6,396 nt of DNA, taken from contig JBBSVE010000169.1 of assembly GCA_038233815.1 (NCBI GenBank), positions 1 through 6,396 on the forward strand. Direction: 5' to 3'. The notes beneath the pieces are model-generated. The model was not told the DNA's origin, did not search any database, and was given only the letters and a program-made list of their open reading frames with translations. Positions 5,828 through 6,396 of the stretch are shown here, piece by piece. Source of the stretch: JBBSVE01 sp038233815 (lineage in GTDB: Bacteria > Pseudomonadota > Alphaproteobacteria > Rhodobacterales > Rhodobacteraceae). The translations under genes and the position numbers were made by a program. Positions within the stretch are counted from its first letter, which is position 1. The number at the start of each line of letters is the position of its first letter.

Positions 5828-6373
5828 TCAGTTCGCCGCCACTGCCACCGGGGCCGGCGCGAACGCGCTGCCGGTTACAAGCGTCCACCAGATCTTGCCC
5901 GAGGTTTCCTGATACCACGAAAACCCGATCTGGCTCGCCCCGGGATCGAGCAGGATGGCCCGCGTGTCGGCCTGCCCGGTCCAGTCCGACAGCACCTCGA
6001 GTTCCGTCTCGAACGTTTCGGAGATCAGTTCGCCCAGAAGATGTCCCCGGTAGCCGACCCGCTGCACGCGGTCGAGCGGCGAGGATCCGTCTGACCCGAA
6101 GTGCCACGGCCGGTTCTGCACCGCCATGTCGCGCGCATGGGTGGCGGCGGCGGCATTGAGCGGCGCGTTATATTGCAGCGGAGCCGCACCCTTCGCCGCG
6201 CGCAGCGTGTTGACCGAATCGAGCAGGCGGAACTGGATCGTCGCCGTGTCGCCCGGTGCGATCTTGTAGACCTTCGGCAACGGCCGCCCGTCGGGGCCGA
6301 GCGTCATCGCGCCCGAGGCGCATCCCGCCAGGGCAAGGCCGGCGCCGAGGGTCAGAAGCGATCGTCTGTTCAT
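5828..6373 (-). CDS. CAP/SCP (PR-1-like) domain lipoprotein
   Basis: This 181-residue exported protein reads from ATG 6373 to TGA 5828-5830. Its signal MNRRSLLTLGAGLALAGC carries a twin arginine followed by a hydrophobic core and a perfect lipobox (L15-A-G-C18), so it is predicted to be a lipoprotein, perhaps exported by Tat. Residues about 48-165 match the bacterial CAP domain: a helix with LLDSVNTLRAAKG, then PLQYNAPLNAAAATHARDMA with conserved H79, WHFGSDGSSPLDRV with H91, and GYRGHLLGE with E115. The C-terminal strands have IGFSWY and IWWTLVTG. H79, H91 and E115 are candidate members of the CAP cavity tetrad; the bacterial function of this domain is largely unknown. ATG 6373 has a GGTGGA-like ribosome binding site four bases upstream; an in-frame TTG at 6385 would add four residues and is less likely. 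Its promoter lies outside the window. It is convergent with the transpeptidase-like gene, with 3 bp between stops. Confidence 0.88.
   Translation of the reverse strand: MNRRSLLTLGAGLALAGCASGAMTLGPDGRPLPKVYKIAPGDTATIQFRLLDSVNTLRAAKGAAPLQYNAPLNAAAATHARDMAVQNRPWHFGSDGSSPLDRVQRVGYRGHLLGELISETFETELEVLSDWTGQADTRAILLDPGASQIGFSWYQETSGKIWWTLVTGSAFAPAPVAVAAN
5847..5875 (+). terminator. Stem-loop just downstream of the transpeptidase gene, inside the convergent gene
   Basis: ACCGG (5847-5851) pairs with CCGGT (5871-5875), and CGGCGC (5855-5860) with GCGCTG (5865-5870, one G-T pair), around a GAAC loop with a 3-base bulge (5852-5854). It begins 22 bases after the TAA of the + strand gene and could mark the end of that transcript. 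It is also coding sequence of the minus-strand gene, and no T-run follows, so a Rho-independent function is doubtful. Confidence 0.25.
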
Positions 6374-6396
6374 CCGGTCCACCAATCAAATCCACC

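Noticed and set aside
1..6396. A previously undescribed defence, mobile or biosynthetic system
   Set aside because: Every substantial open stretch is explained by known protein families. I saw no repeat array, integrase, transposase, toxin-antitoxin pair or unassigned conserved gene, and composition is even across the window.

Overview
The window is GC-rich DNA with tightly packed genes and codon use strongly biased to G/C in third positions. Gene content and order point to an alphaproteobacterium, most likely of the Rhodobacteraceae/Rhodobacterales. The order is the end of a CCA-adding enzyme-like gene, two ABC half-transporters, a TrmA/RlmD-type RNA methyltransferase, an L,D-transpeptidase-like lipoprotein and a CAP-domain lipoprotein. 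This taxonomic placement is inferred from recalled gene order and protein style, not from a database search. The window looks like ordinary chromosome. I saw no insertion sequence, integrase, CRISPR array, tRNA or rRNA.

Layout: (1) 2-283 (+) is the C-terminal end of a gene cut by the window edge, probably a CCA tRNA nucleotidyltransferase. (2) 284-347 is a short spacer with a weak promoter-like element. (3) 348-2192 and 2189-4033 (+) encode two half-size ABC exporters of exactly 614 residues each. They overlap by ATGA and align without gaps from about residue 21 to the end, so they are tandem paralogues that may form a heterodimer. (4) 4030-5250 (+), joined to the second exporter gene by a GTGA overlap, encodes a class I SAM-dependent RNA m5U methyltransferase with Fe-S cysteines and catalytic residues intact. 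(5) 5336-5824 (+) encodes a small YkuD/YafK-type L,D-transpeptidase-like lipoprotein after an 85-bp spacer that starts with a terminator-like hairpin. (6) 5828-6373 (-) encodes a CAP/SCP-domain lipoprotein convergent with (5), with 3 bp between the stop codons.

The stop/start overlaps, each with a strong Shine-Dalgarno sequence inside the preceding gene, suggest that the two exporter genes and the methyltransferase gene are one translationally coupled operon. The exporter substrate cannot be read from the sequence. The two small lipoproteins suggest envelope or peptidoglycan work, but nothing shows that they act together. I found no convincing previously undescribed system. The points most worth a second look are the gapless exporter pair with four intact ATPase half-sites, its coupling to an RNA methyltransferase, and the convergent lipoprotein pair.
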